Of a stretch of DNA of 64,000 nucleotides, positions 42,121-53,618 are shown piece after piece. The notes under the pieces were generated by a model that made no database searches, was not told where the DNA came from, and saw nothing but the letters and a program-made list of their open reading frames with translations. Position numbers and translations under genes: made by a program. The first letter of the stretch is position 1. Every line of letters begins with the position of its first letter. The DNA comes from Fremontodendron californicum (lineage: Eukaryota; Streptophyta; Magnoliopsida; Malvales; Malvaceae), in NCBI GenBank assembly GCA_030761205.1, contig JAULJL010000011.1, forward strand, positions 13,072,501 to 13,136,500, given 5' to 3'.

Positions 42121-42946
42121 CCAAAATCAGATAATTATAAAAAGATTTACTTTTTACATTTTTTATTACTCCCTATATAAAAGTAGTTAAAAAACATAAT
42201 TTCTTAAGGAAAAAATGTAAAGATGATAAAAATTTGTAATACTATTTTGTATTATCTTATGTTAACGAATTATCTAACTAAGCAAATAATTTTGTAAACA
42301 GAAGGAAAAAATGTAAAGATAATAAAAACTTGTAATACTATTTTGTATTACCTTAAGTTAACATATTATGTAAATAATTTATGTAAACATAATAAAAATT
42401 GATATTATCATTTTTTCTTTTTTTTTTTTCAAATAATTTATGTAAACATAATAAAAAAAATGATATTATCACTTTTTCTTTTATAAAAATTTGTGTTACT
42501 GATAATAAAAATAAGGAATGATAACAAAATTTAGTATTTTATTCTCTATAATAAAAGTTGTAAGAAAAACATGATTTCTTAAACAAATTATAAAGTTAAT
42601 GAAACTTGTAATACTATTTTGTATTATCTTATCTTAACAAATTATACAACTTAGCAAATAAATTATGTAAACACAATAAAAATTGATATTATCACTTTTT
42701 TATCTTTTATAAAAATTATGTTATTGATAATAAAAATAAGTAATAATAACAAGATTTAATATCTTACTCTATAATAAAAGTTGTAAAAAACATAATTTCT
42801 TTTAAAAAAAATATAATGATAATAAAAACTTGTAATATTATCTTGTATTATCTTATCTTAACAAATTATGTAACTAACCAAATAATTTATGTAAATATAA
42901 TAAAAAACTGTAATTATCAATTTTTCTTATCTTTTGTAAAAATTTA
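42121..42946. repeat. Second AT-rich tandem repeat
   Basis: Three to four copies of another unit marked by CTTGTAATACTATTTTGTAT (near 42233, 42328, 42606, 42827), with TTATGTAAACATAATAAAAA. Spacing is about 100 bp once and about 220-280 bp otherwise. It ends where the LTR of element H begins. Confidence 0.7.
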
Positions 42947-43294
42947 TGTCGCAACCTAAAAAATAACAAGTCTCATCGCGAGACCTTATATTCGTTTAAG
43001 CGTGACATTAAAAAAAATCGAGAAAAAGTCGACTTAATTCCTCTTGAAAAATGAAGGTTTTGAAAATGACCTTGAAAAAGACATGGAGTCTCCACTAATC
43101 TTATTTAGCTAGGTGTGATCGGTCACCTTTTAAAATCGATTTTGTAAAACATTTTAAAATTAATTAAAACATTTTTAAAGCCAATTTCAAGTCTGCGTTA
43201 TAAACCAGAGAAAATCGAAGAGTCGGGTTCGGGACTCGGTTACGTGCGGGAATGATTAGCACCCCCACAACGCCCGTATAAAACGGTACCTTAT
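42947..43294 (-). repeat. LTR H, end segment
   Basis: 348 bp from TGTCGCAACC (plus strand) to the CTTAT target site of element F. Confidence 0.8.
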
Positions 43295-46102
43295 TATAAG
43301 ACCCTCATAAGACAGAGATCGACTCGGATCTCTTTAAATGATTCATAGACAGTGGATCAAGTTTATGTATGCTTGTAGACAAAGCACACAACCATCTGGT
43401 CTTATTATTATATTAATAATTTTTAGAGTAAGGGGTTTGATCGACTATTTGAGAGATTTAGCCCTAAAGTGACCACAAGTCAAGAATCGCAATCGGGATA
43501 ATGTAAAGCCCGTAAAATTTGGTATTTTAACTTCACATAGAGTTAAAATGTGATATATTACTGATTTGGATTATTGGAAAAATCTAATCGGCACAAAATT
43601 GATAAAATATGAACCAAGGGTATTTTGGTCATTTTACCCAAAAGTTTTATTTTTGGTTCGTATATGGTACCAATATCATAGAGGATCAAAATATGATGCT
43701 TAGATTGAAAATTTGAAAAAAATTTTTTACACAAAAAGTTAAGTGAAAAACGGATACGCCATTAGTTGACTTAAAGGAGTGAAAATTCGGAACTGGCCAC
43801 GAGAAGGTCCAAAAAAGGATTTAAGTAAATAAATGGATTCATATGGACATAAAATGATGTTAGAAAGCTGTTGGTGAAATCAGAATGAGGATCGAAGCTA
43901 AAACCGAAAAAGTCTTAATGTTGACCCGTAAACGGTCAGGGGCTAGGATTTGATGTTCGGGATATCAAAAAATTGTGAAAACTTGTGTACTAGTGTAAAA
44001 TGATATTTTAAACAATTCTGTGCTGAGACACGTGAAAAACGAGCTTTTGAACGTAAAAATTTTATGTGGGCCCTATTTAGGCACTAAAAGATAAAAAAGT
44101 GGGCAAAAGGGGTATTTTTGTCATTTGGCTTGGTAAATGGCCATAAAAATCAGCAAAGAAACCCTTTTATCTATCGTGACCTTCATTTTTCATGCCTTAA
44201 GAGTTGCTTCTTCTTCAACCTTGAGAAACCTAACCAAAGTGAAGAAAACTCCATAATCAAAAGCTTGTAAGCTTGATCTTTTGATTTTTACTCATCACCA
44301 AGTCAAAAAAACACATATTTATACTATCCAAAAGGTAAGGATTACTTATTTGGTGTTAGTTTGTCAAGAAATCATGAGAAACTATGTGTTTCTCTTTATG
44401 ATCATTTTTGCCTTAGGTGGTTTCCAACATAGTCACCACCTTAAACCACCACCATGGGTAGTCCTAAATCAACCTCTACATCTATTATTTGGGGTTGGTT
44501 GAGTGAAAAAGTGGCTTGGAGTTGGAAATCTAAGCTTGGCCGAATTCACCATGTTGGCCAACCACCTTGTGCCGCCACTTCCACCATCATCCGAGGTCAC
44601 CTTTAGCTTTGCTAGGCTGAGGGGAGCAACTTTCTAGTTGATTGTTGCTCCGGATTTCCATCCAAGCTAGGTGTAAAAGTTATAATGTTTAAATAGCTAA
44701 GTTATAGATTTTTGGATTGTAGCGAATTAGCTACAATTTGGATATTGTGAATGTTTCCAAATTTATAAAATATTTATCAAATTAATGTTTATGTACTAGG
44801 AGTGCGGATTAGTTGAGTTCGTGGTTGGAAGAGCCCTGGAGCACGAGGATCCAATTTCTTCCACTTAGCGCACTGTGAGTAAACGTATAGCGATAGATGT
44901 AGGATCATTAGATTATGTTATGACATATTGACTGTGATTGTATGAATGTATTGGTGATGGATTATAATGCACTTGAGTTGGTAAATAGTAGTGTGTATGA
45001 CGAAGAATTACCTTATGATATCGAGTTCTCGTAAAGTCATGAGAAAAAAGGTCCAAGGAATGGACAAGTGATGATTATGTAATAATCCGAGATTGTCGTA
45101 TAAGTGGTCGATCGTATGGCGCCACATTGTTCCTTGCTAGTATGCTTATTTAAATGCTATATGATGCATGTTTATTGTAATGTTAAGCTATATTGGATTA
45201 GTAGGCTGCCATTATGCCCTACCGGATTTGTAGGCTGCCATTGTGCCCTACCAGTTTTGTAGGCTACCATTGTGCCCTACCGATTTTGTAGGAGCCTTCG
45301 AGCCCTATCGGTTTTGTATGAGCCTTCTTGCCCTATCGGTTTTGTAGGAGCCTTCGTGCCTTACCAGTTCTGTAGGAGCCTTCGTGCCCTACCAGTTTTG
45401 TAGAAGCCTTCGAGCCCTACCGATTCTGTAGGAGCCTTCGTGCCCTACCAGTTTTGTAGGAGCTTTCGAGCCCTACCGGTTTGTAGGAGCCTACGGACTT
45501 TATCGGATGTTATAGTTGTTTGTGATGTTGGATAGAAACATCCAGGTGATATTAGTTAATATAACTTGCGTTTGCTCACTAGGTCCTCATGACTCATTCT
45601 TTAGTTATTTTTCTTTTTGAGATACTGATCGACCCGGTCCCTCATCCACCCCGCCAGCTTGCTCGTGACCGATAGTCGGTGAGCATGATATACCATTTTG
45701 ACGAGGTGATCCGTTGCTTAATGGAGGAGCCGTGCACAGTCACCTAGGGATGTCATATGTTATTTTGTCTTAATATGTTGTATTATGTGTCATGCAATTA
45801 TCTGGTTGGAGACCGAGATTGTTGTTTATATTTTTGGCATTGTATATATATGTACATTATGGTTCACCTTGCGTGTCTGCTGCGGGGCATCTCGGTTACT
45901 CCCTAGTTGGAGGTGTCCTAACCGGGATGTCGTGTGTTATTATTGTTATTATTATTATTATGCATGTCTTGCAGGTTCGGTAACCCCCATATTGGGCGGG
46001 GTCATGCCAAAATTTCGTTAGGTAGATGAATGGTTAAGGCTTCGGAGACAAGAGCATATACTTGTCTCTGGCCGGTCACAATCCCGGACTTGAGATGTGA
46101 CA
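43295..46102 (+). repeat. 5' LTR of element F
   Basis: Begins TATAAGACCC (the 3' copy has TGTAAGACCC, so the terminal TG is mutated) and ends GATGTGACA. It contains a minisatellite at 45190-45500. Confidence 0.92.
45190..45500 (+). repeat. LTR minisatellite, about ten copies
   Basis: A 28- to 31-bp unit (TTTGTAGGAGCCTTCGTGCC plus CTACCGG) repeated about ten times. The 3' LTR has about half as many. Confidence 0.9.
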
Positions 46103-46106
46103 AAGT

Positions 46107-46118
46107 TGGTATCAGAGC
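46107..46118 (+). other. Primer-binding site of element F
   Basis: TGGTATCAGAGC, perfect initiator-Met site, four bases after the 5' LTR. Confidence 0.93.
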
Positions 46119-46243
46119 ATTATCTAGAGGTCGGTGACTGTACACGTGTCCATCTTGTAAAGGATCACTTGTCGGTTATAGATGATAGTTCGGGGTTGGA
46201 TAAATGAGGGTACCTAATGGTTAAGTTTCTTTCTCAGGTTATT

Positions 46244-47869
46244 ATGCCCCCGGTGCTAAGAATACGGGGTAAGCAGAGGGAACAACCACATAGGGTTCCC
46301 GATCAGGTCTCGACGGGACGTCCAAATCCTGTACTTGGAGAACAAGACCAGACCGCTGGATCTGCTAGGGGGTCAACAGCAGATGATAGGGTAGAACAGT
46401 TAGCTACTGAGATTGGTGAGATACGTCAGGAGGTTAGGACCCTAATAGATCTACTAGCAGATCAGAGGCAGTAGAGACATGACCAGGCTCTTCCAGGTCC
46501 TCCACGGCCACAAGATCCCCCTGAGGGACAGCAGCCTACCCAACAGGGGCAGTATCTCACAGTGACTTTATATGAGTTTCGACGGAATAAGCCATCGGTA
46601 TTTTCTGGGATTGAGCTTGATTCATATCCACAGGACTTTGTGGATGTATATGATCGGTTATGTGTGGCTCTCAGATGCTCAACAGTTAGAGTCATGGAGT
46701 TAACTAGTTATCAGTTGATGGGGGTGGCCTATGAGTGGTATCAGACCCTATCGAGGAGCCGGCCAACGGGTAGTCCTCCATTAGAATGGTCTGAGTTTTA
46801 TAATGTTTTTATTGAACGATTCATGCCTGAGAGTCTACGAGATGCAAAGGCTCGAGAGTTTGAGTTACTGAAACAGACCGAGGACATGTCAGTGTTGGAT
46901 TATGATACTAAGTTTAATCAGTTAGCGAAGTATGTGCCACATATGGTGACGACTGATACTATGAAGGCCAAGCGGTTTGCTAATGGTCTTAGGGAGTACT
47001 TATTTAGGGTTGTACCATTGACAAGGACCTCTACGTACTCCGATGTTCTTGATGCAGCCTTACGATTTGAGGCACGGGCCAAAGAGAGGCAGGTTGACCG
47101 CGAGCCTCGGAAGAAGGCTAGGACTAGGAGACAGGGTTTTAGGCAGTCTGGTGTAGGCAGATTAGGAGCATCTAGTAGTACTATTATAGGGGTCCGGGGA
47201 CAGAGCAGTCAAACTAGATCGGTTACCCAGTCATCAGATAACACTGGGAGATCAGGAGCTCCTCATTGTCAAAGTTGTAGTTATCCGTATTTTGGACAAT
47301 GCGGAAGGCCTGGTACTTGTTTCAGATGCGGTCAGCCGAGGCATATGAAGAAGGATTGTCCGCTAAATTTTTCTCGGCCCACGTACACTACAGTTGCACC
47401 ACCCCCAGTTGTTACGTCAGCTGTTACTACTAGATCAGTGGCCCAGTCAGTGGGCAGAGGCATAGTAGGCAGAGGTACACAGTCTGGAGGTAGGGGACAG
47501 ACTATGGTGGGTAGAGGACAGACTACAGAGGGTCGAGGACAAGCCAAGGCATTTATGCTGAATCCTCAGGACGCGCACTCGTCGAATGCCGTCATGACAG
47601 GTACGTTAGATATTTGTTCCAAGCAGGCTGTAGTATTATTTGATTCGGGTGCTACGTACTCCTTTATATCCCCTTTCTTTGCTTCGTGTTTGAACATGAG
47701 TTATGATATGTTAAATGATCCGTTGATAGTGCTTACTCCTGTAGAGGAGGTTTACCATGTGGACAGAATGTTGAAAGGATGTGAAATACGGATCGAGGGT
47801 GAGATATTTTTGGTAGATCTAATTGAGCTAGATATACTTGAGTTTGATGTGATTTTGGGCATGGACTAG
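46244..47869 (+). pseudogene. Element F gag and protease remnant
   Basis: The expected start is ATG 46244 (MPPVLRIRGKQ). A stop at 46472 (CAG to TAG type) cuts it, and a 435-codon frame reopens at 46562. Gag blocks are FSGIELDSYPQDFVD, YEWYQTL, FIERFMPESLRDAKAREFEL and MSVLDYDTKFNQLAKY. The zinc knuckle CFRCGQPRHMKKDC is intact (CX2CX4HX4C). A Gly/Arg-rich linker leads to the protease loop VLFDSGATYSFIS with its D-S-G. The frame ends at the stop in MD-stop-LSAHHAV, where the family has Trp. Confidence 0.88.
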
Positions 47870-48069
47870 TTATCTGCCCACCATGCGGTATTGGATTTCC
47901 ACGAGAATGTGGTAGTGTTGAAAATACCGGGTAAACATGTATTGAGGTATCAAGGAGATCTAGAACAACTTCGCCTCACTTGATCTCGATAATTAGTGCC
48001 GGGAAACTGTTAGCGAAGGGTTGCCAAGGATTCTTGGTTTATGTATATGATGCTGAGATGAAGTCTTAG

Positions 48070-49794
48070 GATTTGAGAGGGATTTCCATGGCAGAGGATT
48101 TCCTTGATGTTTTTCCTGAGGAGTTGCCAGGACTCCACCGGATAGGAAGATTGAGTTTTGCATAGATGTACTCCCGGGAACATAGCCGATATCCATTCCT
48201 CCTTACCGTATGGCTCCGTTGGAGCTAAGGGAACTAAAGGTTAGTTGCAGGATCTTCTTAATAAGGGCTTTATATGCCCGAGTACTTCTCCTTGGGGTGC
48301 TCCGGTTTTATTTGTTAAGAAGAAGGATGGATCATTACGATTGTGTATTGATTACAGACAACTGAATAAGGTGACGACGAAGAATAAGTATCCGTTGCCT
48401 AGGATCGATGATTTATTCGATCAGCTGCAGAGAGCTCAGTGCTTTTCTAAGATAGATCTTAGATCAGGGTACCATTAGCTTCACATCTGGAAGAAAGATA
48501 TTCCTAAAACAGCCTTTCGTACTCGATATGGACATTATGAGTTTTTGGTCATATCGTTTGGACTAACGAATGCACCGACAGCGTTCATGGATTTGATGAA
48601 CAGGGTGTTCAAACCCTTCCTTGACAAGTTTGTGATTGTGTTCATCGATGATATCTTGGTGTATTCGCGAGGCGAGGATGAACATAAGGAACACCTCCGC
48701 ATTGTCCTCGAGACTCTTCGAGCACACAAACTGTTTGCCAAGTTCTCCAAGTGTGAGTTTTGGCTATCGAGTGTGAGCTTTCTTAGCCATATAGTTTCGA
48801 AGTAAGGTATTTATGTGGATCCCAAGAAGATTGAGGCAGTACGAGACTGGGAGAGGCCAACTACAGTATAGAGATCAAGAGTTTCTTAGGGTTGGCTGGA
48901 TATTATAAGAGGTTCGTGGAGAACTTCTTGAGGATAGCTGCACCACTAACCAGGTTAACACAGAAAAATGTTAAGTTTGTTTGGTCAGATGAGTGCGAAA
49001 AGAGCTTCAATGAACTTAAGGAGCTCTTGACTTCAGCACCAGTGTTAGCATTTTCAAATGAGACAGATGGCTTTGTGGTGTATTGTGATGCTTCTCGCAT
49101 AGGTTTGGGTTGTGTATTAATGCAGAAGAACATGGTTATTGCTTATGAGTCGAGACAGTTGAAAAGGCATGAGCAGAATTACCCTACGCACGACTTGGAA
49201 CTGGCAGCCATTATCTTCGCATTGAAGATATGGCGACACTATTTGTATGGCCGATCATGTGAGATTTATACAGACCACAAAAGTCTCAAGTATATATTTG
49301 ATCAGCGGGAGTTGAATTTGAGACAGAGGAGATGGTTGGAATTACTCAAGGATTATGATTGTACCATCCTTTATTATCTCGGCAAAGCCAATGTTGTCGC
49401 TGATGCCTTGAGTAGGAAGTCCATGGGTAGCTTAGCCCATATAGCAGTACAGAGGAGACATATGGTCCGGGAAGTGAGGAATTGCCTCAATGATGGTGTG
49501 GTACTTAGTGTTACCGACACAGGGGAGATGTTAGCCCATGTGCAAGTATGGTCATCATTAGTGGAGGAGGTAAAACGGTTGCAACATGATGATGATTTTT
49601 GCATAGGAAAGAAAGCCCAGGTTGGACAAGGATTGTGCGAGGAGTTTCGTATAGATGATGATGGAACTTTATGGGTACATGACCGCCTCGTGGTACCGTT
49701 GGCAGGAAATATACGACATAGACTCCTCGAGGCAGCTTATAGCTTATCCTATACTATGCACCCTGGTTCCACCAAGATGTATCATGATCTATGA
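48070..49794 (+). pseudogene. Element F reverse transcriptase and RNase H remnant
   Basis: [90 protein letters not shown] and [15 protein letters not shown] (catalytic Asp pair), then [11 protein letters not shown] (RT), [47 protein letters not shown] and NVVADALSR (RNase H). Stops at 48476 (GYH-stop), 48803 and a shift near 48870 break it. Confidence 0.88.
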
Positions 49795-51000
49795 GCACAT
49801 TATTGGTGGGAAGGCATGAAGAAGGATGTAGCAAACTTTGTGGCTAGATGCTTGCTGTGCCAACAGGTTAAGGCCGAACATCAGAAACTGCCAAGTACAC
49901 TTCAGAGCCTGGATGTCCTTGAATGGAAATGGCACAAGATTGCAATGGATTTAGTCACGAGGTTGCCTAAGTCAACCAAAGGATTCGACTCGATATGGTG
50001 ATTGTCGATAGATTTACCAAGTCCGTACATTTCTTGCCAGTGAGCACTACATATACGACAACCCAATATGCTAGACTATATTTGGATAGGATAGTGCCTT
50101 TGCATGGAGTGCCTATTTCTATTGTGTCAGATAGAGGCACACAATTCACATCGAGGTTTTGGAAATCTTTTCAAAAGGCACTGGGTACTCAGTTGAGATT
50201 CAGTACCGCGTTCCATCCCCAAACCGATGGTCAGTCTGAGAGGACCATCCAAACTTTAGAGGATATGCTACTGGCATGTGCTTTAGATTTTGAGGGTAGC
50301 TAGGATCAGCACTTGCCTTTGATTGAGTTTGCATATAATAACAGTTATCAGAGTACCAGACAGATGGCACCATATGAAGCATTGTATGGCAGGAAATATA
50401 GATCTCCAGTGGGATGGTTCAAGGTGGGTGATCGTCCATTATTAGGTCCAGATATGGTTCGGGAAGTATTGAGAAGTGTGAAGTTGATCCGTGACAAAAT
50501 ACGAGCAGCACAGAGTCGGCAAAAGTCTTATGCCGATAATAGATGTCGGGAACTAGAGTTTGATGTGGGGGATTATGTGTTCTTGAAAGTGTCTCCGTTT
50601 AAAGGTGTCATGAGATTCGGTAAGAGAGAAAAGCTGAGTCCAAGATATATTGGACCGTTTGAGATACTTCGGCGACATGGGGCAGTAGCATATGAGTTGG
50701 CTCTTCCTCCTGAGTTAGCCGCTGTACACCCGGTATTTCATGTGTCGATGCTTTGAAAATACCTCCCCGATGAGTCCCATGTGTTGCAGCCATAGGCAGT
50801 AGAGGTAGATCCCACATGACATATGTAGAGGAACCCATAGCCATAATAGAACGGCAGGTACGAAAGATCGATCGAAGGAGATTTCTTCAGTGAAGGCTAT
50901 ATGGAACCATCATGGGGAGGAGGAAGCTACTTGGAAACTTGAAAGAGAAATAGGAGACAGTACCCCTAGTTATTCCGAGAGCAGGTACATAACTCTTTAA
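49795..51000 (+). pseudogene. Element F integrase and chromodomain-like remnant
   Basis: [22 protein letters not shown] and MKKDVANFVARCLLCQQVK (zinc site), AMDLVTRLP (Asp), a shift near 49999, VIVDRFTKSVHFLPV, VSDRGTQFTSRFW (Asp), TDGQSERTIQTLED (Glu), stop at 50300, AYNNSYQSTRQMAPYEALYG, VGDYVFLKVSP, LSPRYIGPFEIL (GPY/F) and HPVFHVSML-stop. The tail IAIIERQVRKIDRRRF..WNHHGEEEATWKLE is chromodomain-like. Confidence 0.85.
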
Positions 51001-51052
51001 ATGAATTATTCAATAAGTTCACAATTAGGAAAAAATTTGAGGATGAATTTTC

Positions 51053-51066
51053 TTAAGGAGGGAGAA
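51053..51066 (+). other. Polypurine tract of element F
   Basis: AAGGAGGGAGAA immediately before the 3' LTR. Confidence 0.85.
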
Positions 51067-51067
51067 T

Positions 51068-53613
51068 TGTAAGACCCTTGTAAGACAGAGATTGACTCGG
51101 GTCTCTTTAAATGATTCATAGACAGTGGATCAAGTTTATGTATGCTTGTAGACAAAGCACACTACCATCTGGTCTTATTGTTATATTAATAATTTTTAGA
51201 GTAAGGGGTTTAATCGACTATTTGAGAGATTTGACCCTAAAGTGACCACGAGTTAGAAATCACAACCGGGACAATGTAAAGCCCATAAAATTTGGTATTT
51301 TAACTTCACATAGTGTTAAAATATAATATATTACTGATCAGGATTATTGGAAAAATCTAATCGGCACAAAACCAATAAAATATGAACCAGGGGTATTTTG
51401 GTTATTTTACCCAAAAAAAATTATTTTTGGTTCGTATACGGTACCAATAGACTCTGGGATCATAGAGGATCAAAATATGATGCTTAGATTGAAAATTTGA
51501 AAATATTTTTACTCAAAAAGTTAAGTGGAAAACGGATACGCCTTTAGATGACTTAAAGGAGTGAAAATCCAGAACTGGCCGCGGGAAGGTCCAAAAAAGG
51601 ATTTAAGTAAATAAATGGATTCATATGGACATAAAATTATGTTATAAAGTTGTTGGTGAAATCAGAATGGGGATCGAAGCTAAAACCGAAAAAGTCTTAA
51701 TGTTGACCAATAAACGATCCGGGGCCCGGATTTGATGTTCGGGATATCAAAAAATTATGAAAACTTGCGTACTAGTTTAAAATTATATTTTAAACATATC
51801 CATGCTGAGACAAGTGAAAAACGAGCTTTCGAACGTAAAAATTTCATGTGGGTCCCATTTAGGCACTAAAAGATAAAAAAAAATGGGCAAAAGGGGTATT
51901 TTTTTCATTTGGCTTGGTAAATGACCATAAAAATCAGCCAAGAAACCCCTTAATCTCCCGTGACCTTCATTTTTCATGCCTTAAGAGTTGCTTCTTCTTC
52001 AACCTTGAGAAACCTAACCAAAGTGAAGAAAACCCCATAACTAAAAGCTTGTAAGCTTGATCTTTTGATTTTTACTCATCACCAAGTCAACAAAACACAT
52101 ATTTCTACTATCCAAAAGGTAAGGATTACTTATTTGGTGTTAGTTTTTCAAGAAATCATGAGAAACTATGTGTTTATCTTTATGACCATTTTTGCCTTAG
52201 GTGGTTTCCAACATAGTCACCACCTTAAAGTACCACCATGGATAGTCCTAAGTCAACCTCTATATCTATTATTTGGGGTTTGTTGAGTGAAAAAGTGGCT
52301 TGGAGTTGGAAATCTAAGCTTGGTCGAATTCACCATGTTGGCCAACCACTTTCTCCCGCCACTTCCACCACCATCCGAGGTCACCATTAACTTTACTAGG
52401 CTCGGGGGAGCAACTTTCTAGTTGATCGTTGCTCCGGATTTCCATCCGAGCTAGGTGTAAAAATTATAAAGTTTAAATAGCTAAGATGTAGATTTTCGGA
52501 TTGTAGCGAATTAGCTACAATTTGGATATTGTGAATGTTTCCAAATTTATAAAATATTTATGAAATTATTGTTTATGTACTAGGAGCGCGGATTAGCTAA
52601 GTCCGTGGTTAGAAGAGCCCCAGAGCACTTGAGTTGGTAAATAGTAGTGTGTATGACGAAGAATTACCTTATGATATCGAGTACTTGTAAAGACGTGAGA
52701 AAAAGGTCCAAGGAATGGACAAGTGATGATTATGTAATAATCTGGGATTGTCGTATGCGTGGTGGGCCATATGGCGCCACATTGTTCCTTGCTAGTATGC
52801 TTATTTAAATGCTATGTGATACATGTTTATTGTAATGTTAAGCTATACCGAATTTGTAGGCTGCCATTGTGCCCTACCGATTTTATAGGAGCCTTCGAGC
52901 CCTACCAGTTTTGTAGGAGCCTTCGTGCCCTACCGGTTTTGTAGGAGCCTTCGTGCCCTACCAGTTTTGTAGGAGCTTTCGAGCCCTACCGGTTTGTAGG
53001 AGTCTACGGACCCTACCGGATGTTATACTTGTTTGTGATGTTGGATAGAAACATCCAGGTGATATTAGTTAATATAACTTGCGTTTGCTCACTAGGTCCT
53101 CATGACTCACTCTTTAGTTATTTTCCTTTTTCAGATACTGGTCGACCCGGTCCCTCATCTACCCTGCCAGCTTGCTCGTGACCGATAGTCGGTGAGCATG
53201 ATATATCGTTTTGACGAGGTGATCCGTTACTTGATGGAGGAACCGTGCACAGTCATCTAGGGATGTCATATATTATTTTGTCTAAATATGTTGTATTATG
53301 TGTCATGCAGTTATCCGGTCGGAGACCGAGATTGTTGTTTACATTTTTGGCATTGTATATATATGTACATTATGGTTCACCTTGCGCTTCTACTGCGGGG
53401 CATCTTGGTTACTCCCTAGATGGAGGTCTAACCGGGATGTCATGTGTTATTATTGTTATTATTATTATTATACATGTTTTGCAGGTTCGGTAACCCCCCA
53501 TATTGGGTGGGGTCATGCCGAAATTTCGTTAGGTAGATGAATGGTTAAGGATTCGGAGACAAGGGCATACACTTGTCTCTGGCCGGTCACACTCCCGGAC
53601 TTGGGATGTGACA
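51068..53613 (+). repeat. 3' LTR of element F
   Basis: 2,546 bp. Shorter than the 5' LTR because of fewer minisatellite copies (52850-53010) and a deletion of about 130 bp at 52626 between two GAGCAC/TGCAC repeats. Confidence 0.92.
52850..53010 (+). repeat. LTR minisatellite, about five copies
   Basis: Same unit as 45190-45500, fewer copies. Confidence 0.88.
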
Positions 53614-53618
53614 CTTAT

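Larger units (their letters stand above)
43295..53613 (+). mobile_element. Ty3/gypsy Del/Tekay-like element F
   Basis: 10,319 bp with perfect 5-bp target duplication CTTAT (43290-43294 and 53614-53618). LTRs are 43295-46102 (2,808 bp) and 51068-53613 (2,546 bp). Primer site, gag, protease, RT, RNase H, integrase, chromodomain-like tail and polypurine tract are all identifiable. The coding region has about eight premature stops or shifts, so it is inactive. Long LTRs and gag sequence resemble Del/Tekay chromoviruses. Confidence 0.93.

Noticed and set aside
45190..45500. CRISPR-like array of short direct repeats
   Set aside because: The repeats are contiguous without unique spacers, the genome is a plant, and the array is inside an LTR.
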